DNA of 64,000 nt, from positions 124,001 to 188,000 of the forward strand of contig NZ_VWXK01000003.1 of assembly GCF_011752565.1 (NCBI RefSeq), in the 5' to 3' direction. Positions 39,616-48,960 of the stretch are shown here, piece by piece. Positions within the stretch are counted from its first letter, which is position 1, and each line of letters begins with the position of its first letter. This DNA comes from Pantoea sp. Ap-967. Its GTDB lineage: Bacteria > Pseudomonadota > Gammaproteobacteria > Pseudomonadales > Pseudomonadaceae. The translations under genes were made by a program, and so were the position numbers. A model generated the notes under the pieces. That model made no database searches and was not told where the DNA came from. It was given only the letters and a program-made list of their open reading frames with translations.

Positions 39616-41823
39616 TCAAGGCGAACGCCAAAACCGCCGTTGCCCACGCACCCCTTCCACCTCCCCCCGCGCCCCTAATACCAAGCGCAACGCCCCCGAC
39701 ACCGCCGTGTCATGCACTTGCATCCCATGGCGCCGATACCGCTCCAATACCTGCCCGTGCGGGTGCCCAAAGCTGTTGTTGCGCCCACGCGAAATCAACA
39801 CCCCGCGCGGCGCGGTAGCGCGGATAAACGCCTCGCTAGAGGAACTGCGGCTACCATGGTGCGGCGCCTGCAGCCAATCGATGCGCGGCGCCTCGGTGGC
39901 CGCCAGCCAAGCCCGCTCGGCGCCGGCTTCCATATCCCCCGCCAGCAGCAACCGCTCACCCTGCGCCTCGACCAGCAACACGCACGAGCGGTCGTTGCTG
40001 CTGTGCCCGCGCTCCCAGCGCCACAACGAAAACACCACGCCATCCCACACCCAGCGCTCGCCACTGGCGCAGGGTTGCAGCGCAATGCCATCCACCGCTT
40101 CACCGCCAATCATCCGCCCAACCGGCAAACCACGGGCAATGGCGGCGCCACCGCCGGCATGGTCGGCATGGGCATGGCTGAGCAGCATTACGTCCAGGCT
40201 GCCCACCCCCAGTTTGTGCAACGTCGGCAACACCACCCGCTCGCCAAGGTCGCTGTCGCCCCGGGCAGGCCCTGCGTCGTACAGCAGGTTGTGATGGCGG
40301 GTGCGCAGCAACACCGCCAGGCCCTGGCCCACGTCCAGCTGCCACACCTCGACCTGCCCGAACGGCACCGGCTCGCGGGGCACCCACAACGCCAACAGCA
40401 TCACCCCGCCCAACCCACGCAGTGGCACGCCACGGGGCAACAGCACCAGCAGCGCGCCCACAGCGACCACGAGCCAGGCCCACAACGGCAAGGCGGGCGG
40501 CACCCAGGCCGGGCGCCAGCCCGCCACCAGCGCCAGCAAGCGGAACAAACCATCGAGCAGGCCACCGGCCAACCACAGCAAGCCCTCACCCACCCCCGCC
40601 AGCGGCAACAGCAGCACGCCGAGCAAGGCCAACGGCAGCACTGCCAGGCTGATCCAGGGCACCGCCAGCAGGTTCGCCAGCGGCGCGCTCAGGCTCACCG
40701 GCAAGCCCGTGGCCAGTAGTACCGGCAACAAGCCGATCGCGATCACCCACTGGGCTCGGCTCCACGCCTGCCAGGGCCGCCAGCCCCCCAGCCGCGCCGC
40801 AAAGCTGTACACCAGCACCGCCACCGCCGCGAACGACAACCAGAACCCCGGCAACAACGCCGCCAAGGGGTTGGCCAGCAACACCGCATTGAATGCCAGC
40901 AACAACGGAGGCAGCGCCCCCAGGTGACGAAAGCGCAGGCGCCAGAGCAATACCACGCCCAGCATCAGGCAGGCCCGCTGCACCGGCACCCCCGCGCCCG
41001 CCAGCCAGCCGTAGGCCAGCGCCCCTGCCAGTGCCAAGGCGCAGGCCGATGGCAACCAAGGCAGGCGGCGCGGCCACAGGCCCCAGCGCGCCAGCCCCGC
41101 CACCAGGGCATACAGCAACCCGGCCACCAGGCCAATGTGCTGGCCGGAAATCACCAGCAAATGCACCGTGCCAGTGGCCTGCAGCACCTGCCAGTCCTCA
41201 CGGGCAAGCCCTGCACCGTCGCCCAGCAACAGCGCCACCAGGGCCGCCTCCCGCCCATGGGCGGCCACCCCCAGCAGGCGCTCACGCAGGGCATCGCGCA
41301 GCCCTGGCGGCGACGCCTGCAAGCGCTGGCCGGCCTTGACCGTGCCGGTCGCGCCCACCCCACGCGCCAGCAGCTGCGCCTCGCGGTCCGGGCCATGGGG
41401 GTTGAGCAGGCCCGCAGGGCGCTGCAGCGTTACCGCCAGGCGCCAGTGCTCCCCGGCGCGCACCGGCGGCCCGCCGAACCAGTTGACCTGCACGCGGCTG
41501 GGCAACGCAGCGCGCCGTGACTGGGGGTGTTCCAGTTCAAAGCGCACACCCTGGGCGGTGCGCGTCGGCAACCCGGTCACCTGCCCTTCCAGCCACAGCG
41601 TGCGACCATCCAGGCCCGGCGCCAGGCGCTCGTCCAGGGCCTGCTGCGCCACCCAGCACGCCCAGCACAGCCCCAGCAGGCCAATGCCCAGCGGCCAGCC
41701 ACGGGTACACAAGCCGGCCAGCGCCAGCCCACACAGCCACACCAGCCACCCGACCGATGGCAAGGCCGGCAGCGCACCCAGGCAGGCCAGCCCGAGCGCC
41801 AGCGCAAACATCCCTGTGCGCAT
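39616..41823 (-). CDS. comEC: DNA internalization channel ComEC/Rec2
   Basis: Multi-spanning membrane protein through which single-stranded DNA enters during natural transformation. The 735-residue protein has N-terminal helices, an OB-like periplasmic domain (DGRTLWLEGQVTGLPTRTAQGVRFELE), the Competence membrane domain (LLLGDGAGLAREDWQVLQATGTVHLLVISGQHIGL) and a C-terminal metallo-beta-lactamase domain with LLSHAHADHAGG and PHHGSRSSSS. All parts appear intact. ATG 41823 is chosen as the family start; 13 codons of open frame precede it. Confidence 0.94.
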   Translation of the reverse strand: MRTGMFALALGLACLGALPALPSVGWLVWLCGLALAGLCTRGWPLGIGLLGLCWACWVAQQALDERLAPGLDGRTLWLEGQVTGLPTRTAQGVRFELEHPQSRRAALPSRVQVNWFGGPPVRAGEHWRLAVTLQRPAGLLNPHGPDREAQLLARGVGATGTVKAGQRLQASPPGLRDALRERLLGVAAHGREAALVALLLGDGAGLAREDWQVLQATGTVHLLVISGQHIGLVAGLLYALVAGLARWGLWPRRLPWLPSACALALAGALAYGWLAGAGVPVQRACLMLGVVLLWRLRFRHLGALPPLLLAFNAVLLANPLAALLPGFWLSFAAVAVLVYSFAARLGGWRPWQAWSRAQWVIAIGLLPVLLATGLPVSLSAPLANLLAVPWISLAVLPLALLGVLLLPLAGVGEGLLWLAGGLLDGLFRLLALVAGWRPAWVPPALPLWAWLVVAVGALLVLLPRGVPLRGLGGVMLLALWVPREPVPFGQVEVWQLDVGQGLAVLLRTRHHNLLYDAGPARGDSDLGERVVLPTLHKLGVGSLDVMLLSHAHADHAGGGAAIARGLPVGRMIGGEAVDGIALQPCASGERWVWDGVVFSLWRWERGHSSNDRSCVLLVEAQGERLLLAGDMEAGAERAWLAATEAPRIDWLQAPHHGSRSSSSEAFIRATAPRGVLISRGRNNSFGHPHGQVLERYRRHGMQVHDTAVSGALRLVLGARGEVEGVRGQRRFWRSP

Positions 41824-41965
41824 GAGATAGAGCTCCAGCAGCAAAATCGCTGACACAGGCATAGCCGAAAAGCAGGGGCGGCCTGCTCAACAATTGTCAC
41901 AAACTCTAAACGAGGCCGTGCGGGAATCAGGGCATACTTCCCCGATGACCGCCCCGGGAGCCCAC

Positions 41966-42592
41966 ATGCCGCGCCGCCTGTTCAAACGCTACATGCCGGA
42001 CCCGACCAGCATTCGGGAACACAAGTCCTTACGCTTTTTCGGCAAGTTGCTGCACGACCCCAACCTCTGGCACCTGAACCGCCATTCGGTGGCACGGGCC
42101 ATGGGCGTGGGCTTGTTCGCCGCGCTTATTCCCATCCCCATGCAGATGCTGCTGGCGGCAGCGCTGGCCATTCCGGTACGCGGCAACCTGCCGATTGCCG
42201 TCAGCCTGGTCTGGCTGACCAACCCGCTGACCATGCCCCCGGTGTTCTTCGTCACCTACATGACCGGTGCCTGGCTGATGCAGGTGCCGCCGCGCACCCT
42301 GCCCGACGAACTGACCTTCGACTGGATCACCGACCAGTTGGCCACGCTGTGGCAGCCGTTCCTGCTGGGCTCGGTGGTGTGCGGGGTGGTGCTGGGCATC
42401 GCTGCCTGGGCGGCCACCCTGGTGTACTGGCGTTGGTGGATTGGCCGGCAGTGGCGCCGGCGCAAGCAAAGGAGGCTAGGCGCGCATGCCGCGGCCGCTG
42501 ACCAACAGGCGAACGCACAGCACGTAGAGCACCGCAGTGGCCACCAGCATGAAGGTGATCGCCGTGCCGATGCTGATATCCGACACCCCTAG
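41966..42592 (+). CDS. DUF2062 membrane protein
   Basis: A DUF2062 protein (MPRRLFKRYMPDPTSIREHK start, GLFAALIPIPMQMLLAAALAIPVRGNLP helix, LTNPLTMPPVFFVTYMTG). GGGAG lies 5 nt before ATG 41966. Two or three membrane helices; function unknown. The family core ends at WRRRKQRR (about 42475), but no stop occurs there and the frame continues for 39 further codons, rich in Ala, His and Gln, across the 3' end of the convergent permease gene. This tail is unusual. Confidence 0.85.
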   Translation: MPRRLFKRYMPDPTSIREHKSLRFFGKLLHDPNLWHLNRHSVARAMGVGLFAALIPIPMQMLLAAALAIPVRGNLPIAVSLVWLTNPLTMPPVFFVTYMTGAWLMQVPPRTLPDELTFDWITDQLATLWQPFLLGSVVCGVVLGIAAWAATLVYWRWWIGRQWRRRKQRRLGAHAAAADQQANAQHVEHRSGHQHEGDRRADADIRHP

Positions 42593-43255
42593 AATGCCGT
42601 AGCGGAAGGAGTTGACCATGTGCAGCACCGGGTTGGCCAGCGACACGGTCTGCCAGAACGGCGGCAGCAGGTTGATCGAGTAGAACACCCCGCCCAGGTA
42701 CGTCAACGGCGTCAGCACGAAGGTCGGGATGATCGAGATGTCGTCGAAGTTACGGGCGAACACCGCGTTGACGAAGCCCAGCAGCGAGAAGATGGTGGCG
42801 GTCAGCAGCACCACGACCACGGTCACGCCCAGGTGGTGCACCTGCAGGTTGGTGAAGAACATCGACAGGATGGTCACGATCACCCCCACCGCCAAACCAC
42901 GCAATACGCCGCCCAGCACGTAGCCGACGAGGATGGTGTGTGGCGATACCGGCGATACCATGAGTTCTTCGATCGAGCGCTGGAACTTGCTGCCGAAGAA
43001 GCTCGACACCACGTTGCCGTAGGAGTTGGTGATCACCGACATCATGATCAGCCCCGGCACGATGTACTGCATGTAGGTGAAGCCACCCATGTCGCCAATC
43101 TGCCGGCCAATCAGGTTACCGAAGATGACGAAGTACAGCACCATGGTGATCGCTGGCGGCAGCAGGGTTTGCGGCCAGATGCGCAGGAAGCGCCGCACTT
43201 CGCGGTAGACGATGGTGTTCAGGGCAACCCAGTTGGTGCGCAGTTCCACACTCAT
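42476..43255 (-). CDS. ABC-2 type exporter permease
   Basis: A 259-residue inner-membrane permease with six helices and the ABC-2 signature (FQRSIEELMVSPVSPHTILVGYVLGG; LTPLTYLGGVFYSINLLPPFWQ). It resembles E. coli YadH and the PA2811 protein. ATG 43255 overlaps the ATPase gene stop by 4 nt. Its last 117 bp overlap the antisense tail of the DUF2062 frame. Confidence 0.93.
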   Translation of the reverse strand: MSVELRTNWVALNTIVYREVRRFLRIWPQTLLPPAITMVLYFVIFGNLIGRQIGDMGGFTYMQYIVPGLIMMSVITNSYGNVVSSFFGSKFQRSIEELMVSPVSPHTILVGYVLGGVLRGLAVGVIVTILSMFFTNLQVHHLGVTVVVVLLTATIFSLLGFVNAVFARNFDDISIIPTFVLTPLTYLGGVFYSINLLPPFWQTVSLANPVLHMVNSFRYGILGVSDISIGTAITFMLVATAVLYVLCVRLLVSGRGMRA

Positions 43256-44184
43256 ACGGCCACCTTCGACAGGTTTTTTTCCACCAGGGACACGAACAGC
43301 TCCTCGAGTCGGTTGGTTTTGTTGCGCAGGCTCTGCACCTCGATGCGTTGCAGTGCCAGTTGGCCGAACAGCGCGGTGATGCCGATGTCCTTGTCCACCT
43401 GCACTTCCAGGGTGTGCGGGGTCAGCAACCGGCACGGGTAGCCTTCGAGCACAGGCGCTGCGGCCAGGTCCTGCTTGAGGTCGAGCACGAAGGTTTCCAC
43501 ATGCAGCTTGCCCAGCAGCTGGCGCATGCTGGTGTTCTCGACGATGGTGCCGTGGTCGATGATGCCGATGTTACGGCACAGCTGCTCAGCCTCCTCCAAG
43601 TAGTGGGTGGTGAGGATGATGGTGATGCCTTTCTGGTTCAGCTCGGTGAGGAAGGTCCACATCGAACGGCGCAGCTCGATGTCCACCCCGGCGGTCGGCT
43701 CGTCGAGGATCAGCAGGCGCGGCTCGTGGATCAGCGCACGGGCGATCATCAGCCGGCGCTTCATGCCGCCGGACAACGAACGCGACTGCACATCGCGTTT
43801 GTCCCACAGGCCCAGCTGGGTCAGGTACTGCTCGGCACGCTCTTTGGCCACCTTCGGTGGAATACCGTAGTAGCCCGCCTGGGTCACGACGATGTCGAAG
43901 GTTTTCTCGAACTGGTTGAAGTTGAATTCCTGTGGCACCACGCCCAGGCAGCGCTTGAGCGCCGAGGGCTCGCGGTCCAGGTCATGGCCGAACACGTTGA
44001 CCGTGCCGCTGGTCTTGTTCACCAGGGTGGACAGGATGCCGATGGTGGTGGATTTGCCGGCGCCGTTGGGGCCGAGCAAGGCGAAGAAATCGCCTTCGGC
44101 AACGTCCAGGTCGATGCCCTTGAGGGCCTGGAAGCCGTTGCCGTAGGTCTTGGTCAGCTGTCGGATGGACAGGGCGGAACTCAT
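43252..44184 (-). CDS. ABC exporter ATP-binding protein
   Basis: A 310-residue ATPase with Walker A GPNGAGKST (38-46), the Q-loop VPQEFNF, signature LSGGMKRRL, Walker B LLILDEPTAGVD and switch His in TTHYLEEAE. It resembles E. coli YadG and PA2812 and pairs with the next gene. The substrate is unknown. A Fur-like site lies 110 bp upstream. Confidence 0.94.
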   Translation of the reverse strand: MSSALSIRQLTKTYGNGFQALKGIDLDVAEGDFFALLGPNGAGKSTTIGILSTLVNKTSGTVNVFGHDLDREPSALKRCLGVVPQEFNFNQFEKTFDIVVTQAGYYGIPPKVAKERAEQYLTQLGLWDKRDVQSRSLSGGMKRRLMIARALIHEPRLLILDEPTAGVDIELRRSMWTFLTELNQKGITIILTTHYLEEAEQLCRNIGIIDHGTIVENTSMRQLLGKLHVETFVLDLKQDLAAAPVLEGYPCRLLTPHTLEVQVDKDIGITALFGQLALQRIEVQSLRNKTNRLEELFVSLVEKNLSKVAV

Positions 44185-44295
44185 AGCGGGTCACTTACCG
44201 AAGAAGAAGGTGCAGGACACGCCAGGGCAGGTCACTGGCGCAGTGAGTGCGGCCATGGTGCAAGGCCAGGCCGCACAAGTACAGTCACATGTATT

Positions 44296-44308
44296 GATAA
44301 TGACTATC
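44296..44308. promoter_or_regulatory. Fur-like box upstream of the ABC exporter
   Basis: GATAATGACTATC, read on the other strand GATAGTCATTATC, matches the 6-1-6 Fur core GATAAT-N-ATTATC at 12 of 13 positions. It lies in the 133-bp gap between the ABC operon start and the GST 3' end. Iron control of the exporter is inferred. Confidence 0.5.
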
Positions 44309-44317
44309 GAAGCAAGG

Positions 44318-44941
44318 TCAGGTCAGCGCGGTCATCACCGCGGCCTGGTAGGCCGGGCGCGCCTTCAGGCGTTCGTACCAGGCTTCCAGGTGGTGCATGG
44401 CCGGGCGTTCGATGGGCATTTCGAACCAGGCGTAGGCGAAGCACCCCAGTGGGATGTCGCCCATGCCGATCTGGTCACCGGAAAGGTACGGTTGTTTGCC
44501 CAGGGTTTCGTCGGCAATGGCCAGCAGCGCGGCGCACTGCTTGTGCGCGGCGTTGATCGCTACCCAGTCACGCTGGTCCTCCGGGGTGCGCAGCAGGCCC
44601 CAGAACAGCGGGCGGAATGGTGCGGCGAAGGACGAGGTGGTCCAGTCCATCCACTTGTCGGCCAGGGCACGCTGGCGGGGGTCTTCCAGGTACCAGCCCT
44701 GCTCTGCGCCGTATTCGGCGCACAGGTAGCGGACGATGGCATTGGACTCCCACAAGGTCAGGTCGCCGTCTTCGAGCATTGGCACCAGGCCGTTGGGGTT
44801 GCGCGCCCGGTAGTGCGGTTCGTTGACCACGCCGAAGGCGCCACCGGCATCGATCGACTCGAAATCCAGGCCCAGTTCGTGGGCGGCCCACAGCGCCTTG
44901 CGCACGTTGCTTGAATTCTTGCGGCCCCAGATCTTCAGCAT
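44318..44941 (-). CDS. Glutathione S-transferase family protein
   Basis: A 207-residue GST. The N-terminal thioredoxin-fold half has the catalytic-region GRKNSSNVRKALW and the glutathione-binding NPNGLVPMLEDGDLTLWESNAIVRYL; the C-terminal half is helical. AAGGA lies 7 nt before the ATG at 44941. Corresponds to PA2813 by position next to the ABC genes. Substrate unknown. Confidence 0.93.
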   Translation of the reverse strand: MLKIWGRKNSSNVRKALWAAHELGLDFESIDAGGAFGVVNEPHYRARNPNGLVPMLEDGDLTLWESNAIVRYLCAEYGAEQGWYLEDPRQRALADKWMDWTTSSFAAPFRPLFWGLLRTPEDQRDWVAINAAHKQCAALLAIADETLGKQPYLSGDQIGMGDIPLGCFAYAWFEMPIERPAMHHLEAWYERLKARPAYQAAVMTALT

Positions 44942-44994
44942 GGCGATGTCCTTATGAATGCGGAGGTTCATAGTCTACTCCAGAGTTTTGCTGC

Positions 44995-45084
44995 CTGTAC
45001 CGGCCCTATCGCGGGCAAGCCCGCTCCTACACGTACAGCGCCGTACCTGTAGGAGCGGGCTTGCCCGCGATAGGGCCGGTACAG
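44995..45084. repeat. Inverted pair of REP palindromes, near-perfect
   Basis: CTGTACCGGCCCTATCGCGG and its complement form arms of about 37 bp around a short centre. It lies between the divergent GST and fadE genes. Confidence 0.88.
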
Positions 45085-45205
45085 GCTGAAACTGCCCTGA
45101 AACTCCTGGCGCCACACCCTGTCACTGTTCTGACCCTGCCGTTCACAGCGTTGCGTCTAAGCTGACTGGGACGGCTCAAGCCCCTGGTTCCAAGGAGGAC
45201 CGATT

Positions 45206-47653
45206 ATGTTGCTGTTGTGGTTGGTAGTGCTGGTGATCGGTGCGGCGTACCTCACGCACCGGCGCCTGGCGCCCTTGCAGATTCTCGCCATCCTGGCGGT
45301 GTACGTGCTGCTCATGGGTATCTTCAGCAAGGCCCCCGGCTGGTTGCTGGCCCTGTTCTGGGCCGTGCTGGCGCTGAAAACCGCCCTGCTGGTGCTACCG
45401 GACTGGCGCCGCAAGGTGTTCACCGGCCCGGTGTTCAAGTGGTTCCAGCGCACCCTGCCGCCCATGTCGCAAACCGAACGCGAGGCGATCGACGCCGGCA
45501 CCGTGTGGTGGGATGGCGAGCTGTTCAGCGGCCGCCCCGACTGGCGCACCCTGCTCGCCTACCCGGCGCCGAAACTGACCGAAGAAGAACAAGCCTTCCT
45601 CGACGGCCCCACCGAAGCGCTCTGCGCCATGGTCAGCGACTGGCAGATCGGCCAGGACCTGGACCTGCCCCCCGAAGCCTGGGCGCACATCAAGCAGCAT
45701 GGTTTCTTCGCCCTGATCATTCCCAAGGAATACGGCGGCAAGGGCTTCTCCGCCCACGCCCACTCCCAGGTGGCGATGAAACTGGCCACCCGCAGCGGCG
45801 ACCTGGCCTCCACCGTGATGGTGCCCAACTCCCTGGGCCCTGCCGAGCTGCTGCTGCACTACGGCACCGACGAGCAGCGCAACCACTACCTGCCGCGCCT
45901 GGCCCGCGGCGATGACATTCCCTGCTTCGCCCTCACCGGCCCCCTGGCCGGCTCCGATGCCGGGGCCATGCCCGACACCGGCGTGGTGTGCAAGGGCCAG
46001 TGGAACGGCGAGGAAGTCATCGGCCTGCGCCTGAACTGGGAAAAGCGCTATATCACCCTGGGCCCGGTCGCCACCCTGCTGGGCCTGGCCTTCAAGGCCT
46101 ACGACCCAGAGCACCTGCTGGGCGAAGAGGAAGAACTGGGCATCAGCCTGGCCTTGATCCCCACCGACACCCCCGGCGTTGAAATCGGCAAGCGCCACCT
46201 GCCCCTGGGCGCTGCGTTCATGAACGGCCCCAACAGCGGCAAGGACGTGTTCGTGCCACTGGACTTCCTGATCGGCGGCCAGGCCATGCTCGGCAAGGGC
46301 TGGATGATGCTGATGAACTGCCTGTCGGTGGGCCGCTCCATCTCCCTGCCCGCCGTGGGCACCGGTGCTGCCAAGTACACCAGCCTGGTCACCGGCCAGT
46401 ACGCCAACATCCGCGAGCAGTTCAACGTGCCCCTGGCCGCCTTCGAGGGCATTCAGGAATCGCTGGCACGCATCGGCGGCAATGCCTGGCTGATGGACAG
46501 CGCCCGCCTGCTGACAGCCAAGGCCGTGGACCTTGGCGAGAAACCTTCGGTGCTGTCGGCCATCCTCAAGTACCACCTCACCGAACGCGGCCGCGAATGC
46601 ATCCAGCACGCCATGGACGTGCACGGCGGCAAGGGCATCATCATGGGCCCGAACAACTACCTGGGCCGCAACTGGCAGGGTGCGCCGATCTTCATCACCG
46701 TCGAAGGCGCCAACATCCTGTCGCGCAACCTGATGATCTTCGGCCAGGGCGCGATTCGCTGCCACCCGTTCGTGCTCAAGGAAATGGCCCTGGCCGGTCG
46801 CCAGGACCGCGACCAGGCGTTGCGCGAGTTCGACGACCTGTTGCTCAAGCACATCGTGTTCGCCGTCGGCAACGCGGCCAGCACGCTGGTGCTGAACCTT
46901 GGCCTGGGGCGCCTGGAAGCCGTGCCGGGCGATGCCCTGAGCCAGGGTTACTTCCGCGCCCTGAACCGCCAGGCAGCGGCCTTCGCCCTGCTGGCCGACC
47001 TATCGATGATGCTGCTGGGCGGCGCGCTCAAGCGCCGCGAACGCCTGAGCGCACGCCTGGGTGATGTGCTGAGCTACCTCTACCTGGCCAGCGCCGCGCT
47101 CAAGCGCTACCACGACCTGGGCTCGCCCGAGCACATGCAACCCTTGCTGCGCTGGGCCATGGAAGAAAGCCTGGGCCAGGCCGAGCACGCGCTGGATCGG
47201 CTGCTGGACAACTTCCCCAACCGCTTCGTCGGCTGCGCCCTGCGGGTGCTGGTATTCCCCTTCGGCCGCCGCCACACCGGGCCAAGCGATGAACTGGATG
47301 CCGAAGTCGCCGCCCTGATTGGCCGCAGCAAAGGCGACCCGGCGCTGGAAGAGTTGCTGGCCGGCTGCTTCAGGCCACAGGCAGATGGCGACCCGGTGGC
47401 GGCGCTGCAACGGGCCTGCGACCTGCTGGATGAAGCGCTGCCCGTGCACAAGGCGCTGCACCAGGCGATCAAGGAGGGCAAGGTGCAGCCGGCACCGGGG
47501 CAGTCGGCGATCGATGCGGCCATCGAGGCCGGGGTACTGCAGCCAGATGAAGGGCAACGGCTGCAGGCCGCGGAACAGGCGCGCCGGGCGGTGATCGATG
47601 TGGATGCCTTCGACAAGGCGCAATTGTTGCCCGAGCAAGGCAAGGTGCGCTGA
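45206..47653 (+). CDS. fadE: Acyl-CoA dehydrogenase FadE
   Basis: First step of fatty acid beta-oxidation. The 815-residue protein is the long membrane-linked FadE type: two N-terminal hydrophobic helices (about 1-50), an acyl-CoA dehydrogenase domain (ALTGPLAGSDAGAMPD; the GVEIGKRHLPLGAAFMNGP loop; YHLTERGRECIQHAMDVHGGKGI) and a C-terminal DUF1974 region. AAGGAGGACC precedes the ATG. Corresponds to PA2815. It ends in a hairpin made of REP sequence. Confidence 0.96.
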   Translation: MLLLWLVVLVIGAAYLTHRRLAPLQILAILAVYVLLMGIFSKAPGWLLALFWAVLALKTALLVLPDWRRKVFTGPVFKWFQRTLPPMSQTEREAIDAGTVWWDGELFSGRPDWRTLLAYPAPKLTEEEQAFLDGPTEALCAMVSDWQIGQDLDLPPEAWAHIKQHGFFALIIPKEYGGKGFSAHAHSQVAMKLATRSGDLASTVMVPNSLGPAELLLHYGTDEQRNHYLPRLARGDDIPCFALTGPLAGSDAGAMPDTGVVCKGQWNGEEVIGLRLNWEKRYITLGPVATLLGLAFKAYDPEHLLGEEEELGISLALIPTDTPGVEIGKRHLPLGAAFMNGPNSGKDVFVPLDFLIGGQAMLGKGWMMLMNCLSVGRSISLPAVGTGAAKYTSLVTGQYANIREQFNVPLAAFEGIQESLARIGGNAWLMDSARLLTAKAVDLGEKPSVLSAILKYHLTERGRECIQHAMDVHGGKGIIMGPNNYLGRNWQGAPIFITVEGANILSRNLMIFGQGAIRCHPFVLKEMALAGRQDRDQALREFDDLLLKHIVFAVGNAASTLVLNLGLGRLEAVPGDALSQGYFRALNRQAAAFALLADLSMMLLGGALKRRERLSARLGDVLSYLYLASAALKRYHDLGSPEHMQPLLRWAMEESLGQAEHALDRLLDNFPNRFVGCALRVLVFPFGRRHTGPSDELDAEVAALIGRSKGDPALEELLAGCFRPQADGDPVAALQRACDLLDEALPVHKALHQAIKEGKVQPAPGQSAIDAAIEAGVLQPDEGQRLQAAEQARRAVIDVDAFDKAQLLPEQGKVR

Positions 47654-47670
47654 GGGCTCTATATAGAACC

Positions 47671-47701
47671 TTGTAGGAGCGGGCTTGCCCCGCTCCTACA
47701 A
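47671..47701. terminator. REP-derived hairpin after fadE
   Basis: TTGTAGGAGCGGG / CCCGCTCCTACAA, a 13-bp perfect stem with 5-nt loop. No T run, so its role as terminator is uncertain; it may protect the fadE mRNA 3' end. Confidence 0.55.
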
Positions 47702-47766
47702 CACCACAGGCTTGGCCAACCGGCGTATACTCCGCCCCCGTTTCAACCACCCCGAGGACCACCCCC

Positions 47767-48168
47767 ATGGCCACCCCCCACCTGCACTACCACCTGCAAC
47801 TGCTGAACCACCTGCGCACCATCCTGGTGGCCCTGGGTGAAGCCGAGCAGGTGCCGGAGGAAAGCCACGCCCTGTTCCTCGAACGCTTCGACGAACTGCT
47901 CACCCTGCTGCCGCAAGACCCGCTGCAAAGCCAGTACCTGGGCCAGGACCTGATCTGCCAGGTCATCACCCGCTACCCGCAAATCGCCCACCTGGTGCCG
48001 CGTGACCTGTTGTGGTTCTTTGCCGGCGATTGCCTGCACTTCATGCCCGATGAGGAACTGGACCTGTACCAGCAGCTCGAAGAAGCCCGCTACGAAGCCG
48101 AACAGCAGGGCGCGCCGTTCGACTGGAGCGCAGAAAAGCAACAGCGGCTGCAAGCCCGAACCGAGTAA
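47767..48168 (+). CDS. PA2817-family protein
   Basis: A 133-residue acidic, mostly helical protein (HYHLQLLNHLRTILVALGEAEQVP; VPRDLLWFFAGDCLHFMPDEELDLYQQLEEARYEAE). It follows fadE, as PA2817 does in P. aeruginosa with PA2816 between. No signal peptide or enzyme motif is seen. Function unknown. It marks the left edge of the accessory region. Confidence 0.85.
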   Translation: MATPHLHYHLQLLNHLRTILVALGEAEQVPEESHALFLERFDELLTLLPQDPLQSQYLGQDLICQVITRYPQIAHLVPRDLLWFFAGDCLHFMPDEELDLYQQLEEARYEAEQQGAPFDWSAEKQQRLQARTE

Positions 48169-48177
48169 GCTTGCCCT

Positions 48178-48202
48178 CCTTGCCGTGCCCCCCACGGCAA
48201 GG
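48178..48202. terminator. Hairpin after the PA2817-family gene
   Basis: CCTTGCCGTG / CACGGCAAGG with a 5-nt loop. No T run follows on the plus strand, so termination would have to be factor-assisted. The rest of the gap to 48360 shows nothing clear. Confidence 0.45.
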
Positions 48203-48360
48203 AAACTTGCTGAAACATTCCTACCCGCCTGACACTTTCACCTACATCGGTTCCCTCTGTACATCCATAACCTGAATGGCGACACGAGCGCACTCACAGC
48301 TCGATGTCTTGCGGGCCCGTTCCCGCAAAACAGCCAACCATTCGATAATGGATAACCCCC

Positions 48361-48900
48361 ATGAAAAAAATCCTGCTACCCCTGGTGCTTGCAATGGCAA
48401 GCAGTTCGGTAATGGCCGCCGATGAGAACGGCCGTATCACCTTCCGTGGCTACATCAGCGCCGGTGGCACCTGCCCAATCGAGGTCGTCGACCCAGGCCT
48501 GGGCGTTCAACCCTGGGTATTCCTGGGCAACTACGCCACCAAGGCCTTCCCAACCGTAGGTACCGAAACCAAGGAAGTCGCCTTCGGCCTGCGCGTAACG
48601 CCAGACGCCAGCTGTGTCATCGCCCCAGGCACTGAGGCAACCGTCAAGTTCGACGCCCTGGCCGGTGTTGAAGGTACCGACATGTATGCATTGAACCGGG
48701 GCGGTGCAACGGGCCTGGGCCTGCTGATCAAAGACGACACTGGCGCTACCATCGACCCGAATACCGAGTCCAAGAAGTACGCCCTGGCTGAGAACACGCC
48801 CACCGAGATGCGCTTCTTCGCCAACTACAAGTCCTCCGCCGCCACCGTGGGTGCTGGCATGGCCGAAGCTGACGTGAACTTCGTCGTCGCCCTGCCGTGA
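48361..48900 (+). CDS. Major fimbrial subunit (type 1 family)
   Basis: A 179-residue secreted pilin. Signal peptide of about 19 residues (MKKILLPLVLAMASSSVMA), then a short donor-strand N-terminus, and two cysteines at 37 and 80 (GGTCPIEV, DASCVIAP) that would form the family disulfide. It ends in an alternating strand (EADVNFVVALP) that the chaperone would cap. No strong ribosome site is seen beyond GGATAAC. First gene of a chaperone-usher operon whose usher is broken. Confidence 0.88.
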   Translation: MKKILLPLVLAMASSSVMAADENGRITFRGYISAGGTCPIEVVDPGLGVQPWVFLGNYATKAFPTVGTETKEVAFGLRVTPDASCVIAPGTEATVKFDALAGVEGTDMYALNRGGATGLGLLIKDDTGATIDPNTESKKYALAENTPTEMRFFANYKSSAATVGAGMAEADVNFVVALP

Positions 48901-48906
48901 TCCGTT

Positions 48907-48930
48907 TCCAGGTGCCCCAGGGCACCTGGA
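48907..48930 (+). terminator. Hairpin between pilin and chaperone genes
   Basis: TCCAGGTGCC / GGCACCTGGA, a perfect 10-bp stem with CCAG loop and no T run. Such hairpins after the first pilin gene commonly stabilise its mRNA or reduce readthrough, keeping the subunit in excess over chaperone and usher. Confidence 0.6.
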
Positions 48931-48960
48931 TTCCCCCAACGCCTTCGCGAGGCTATTTCC

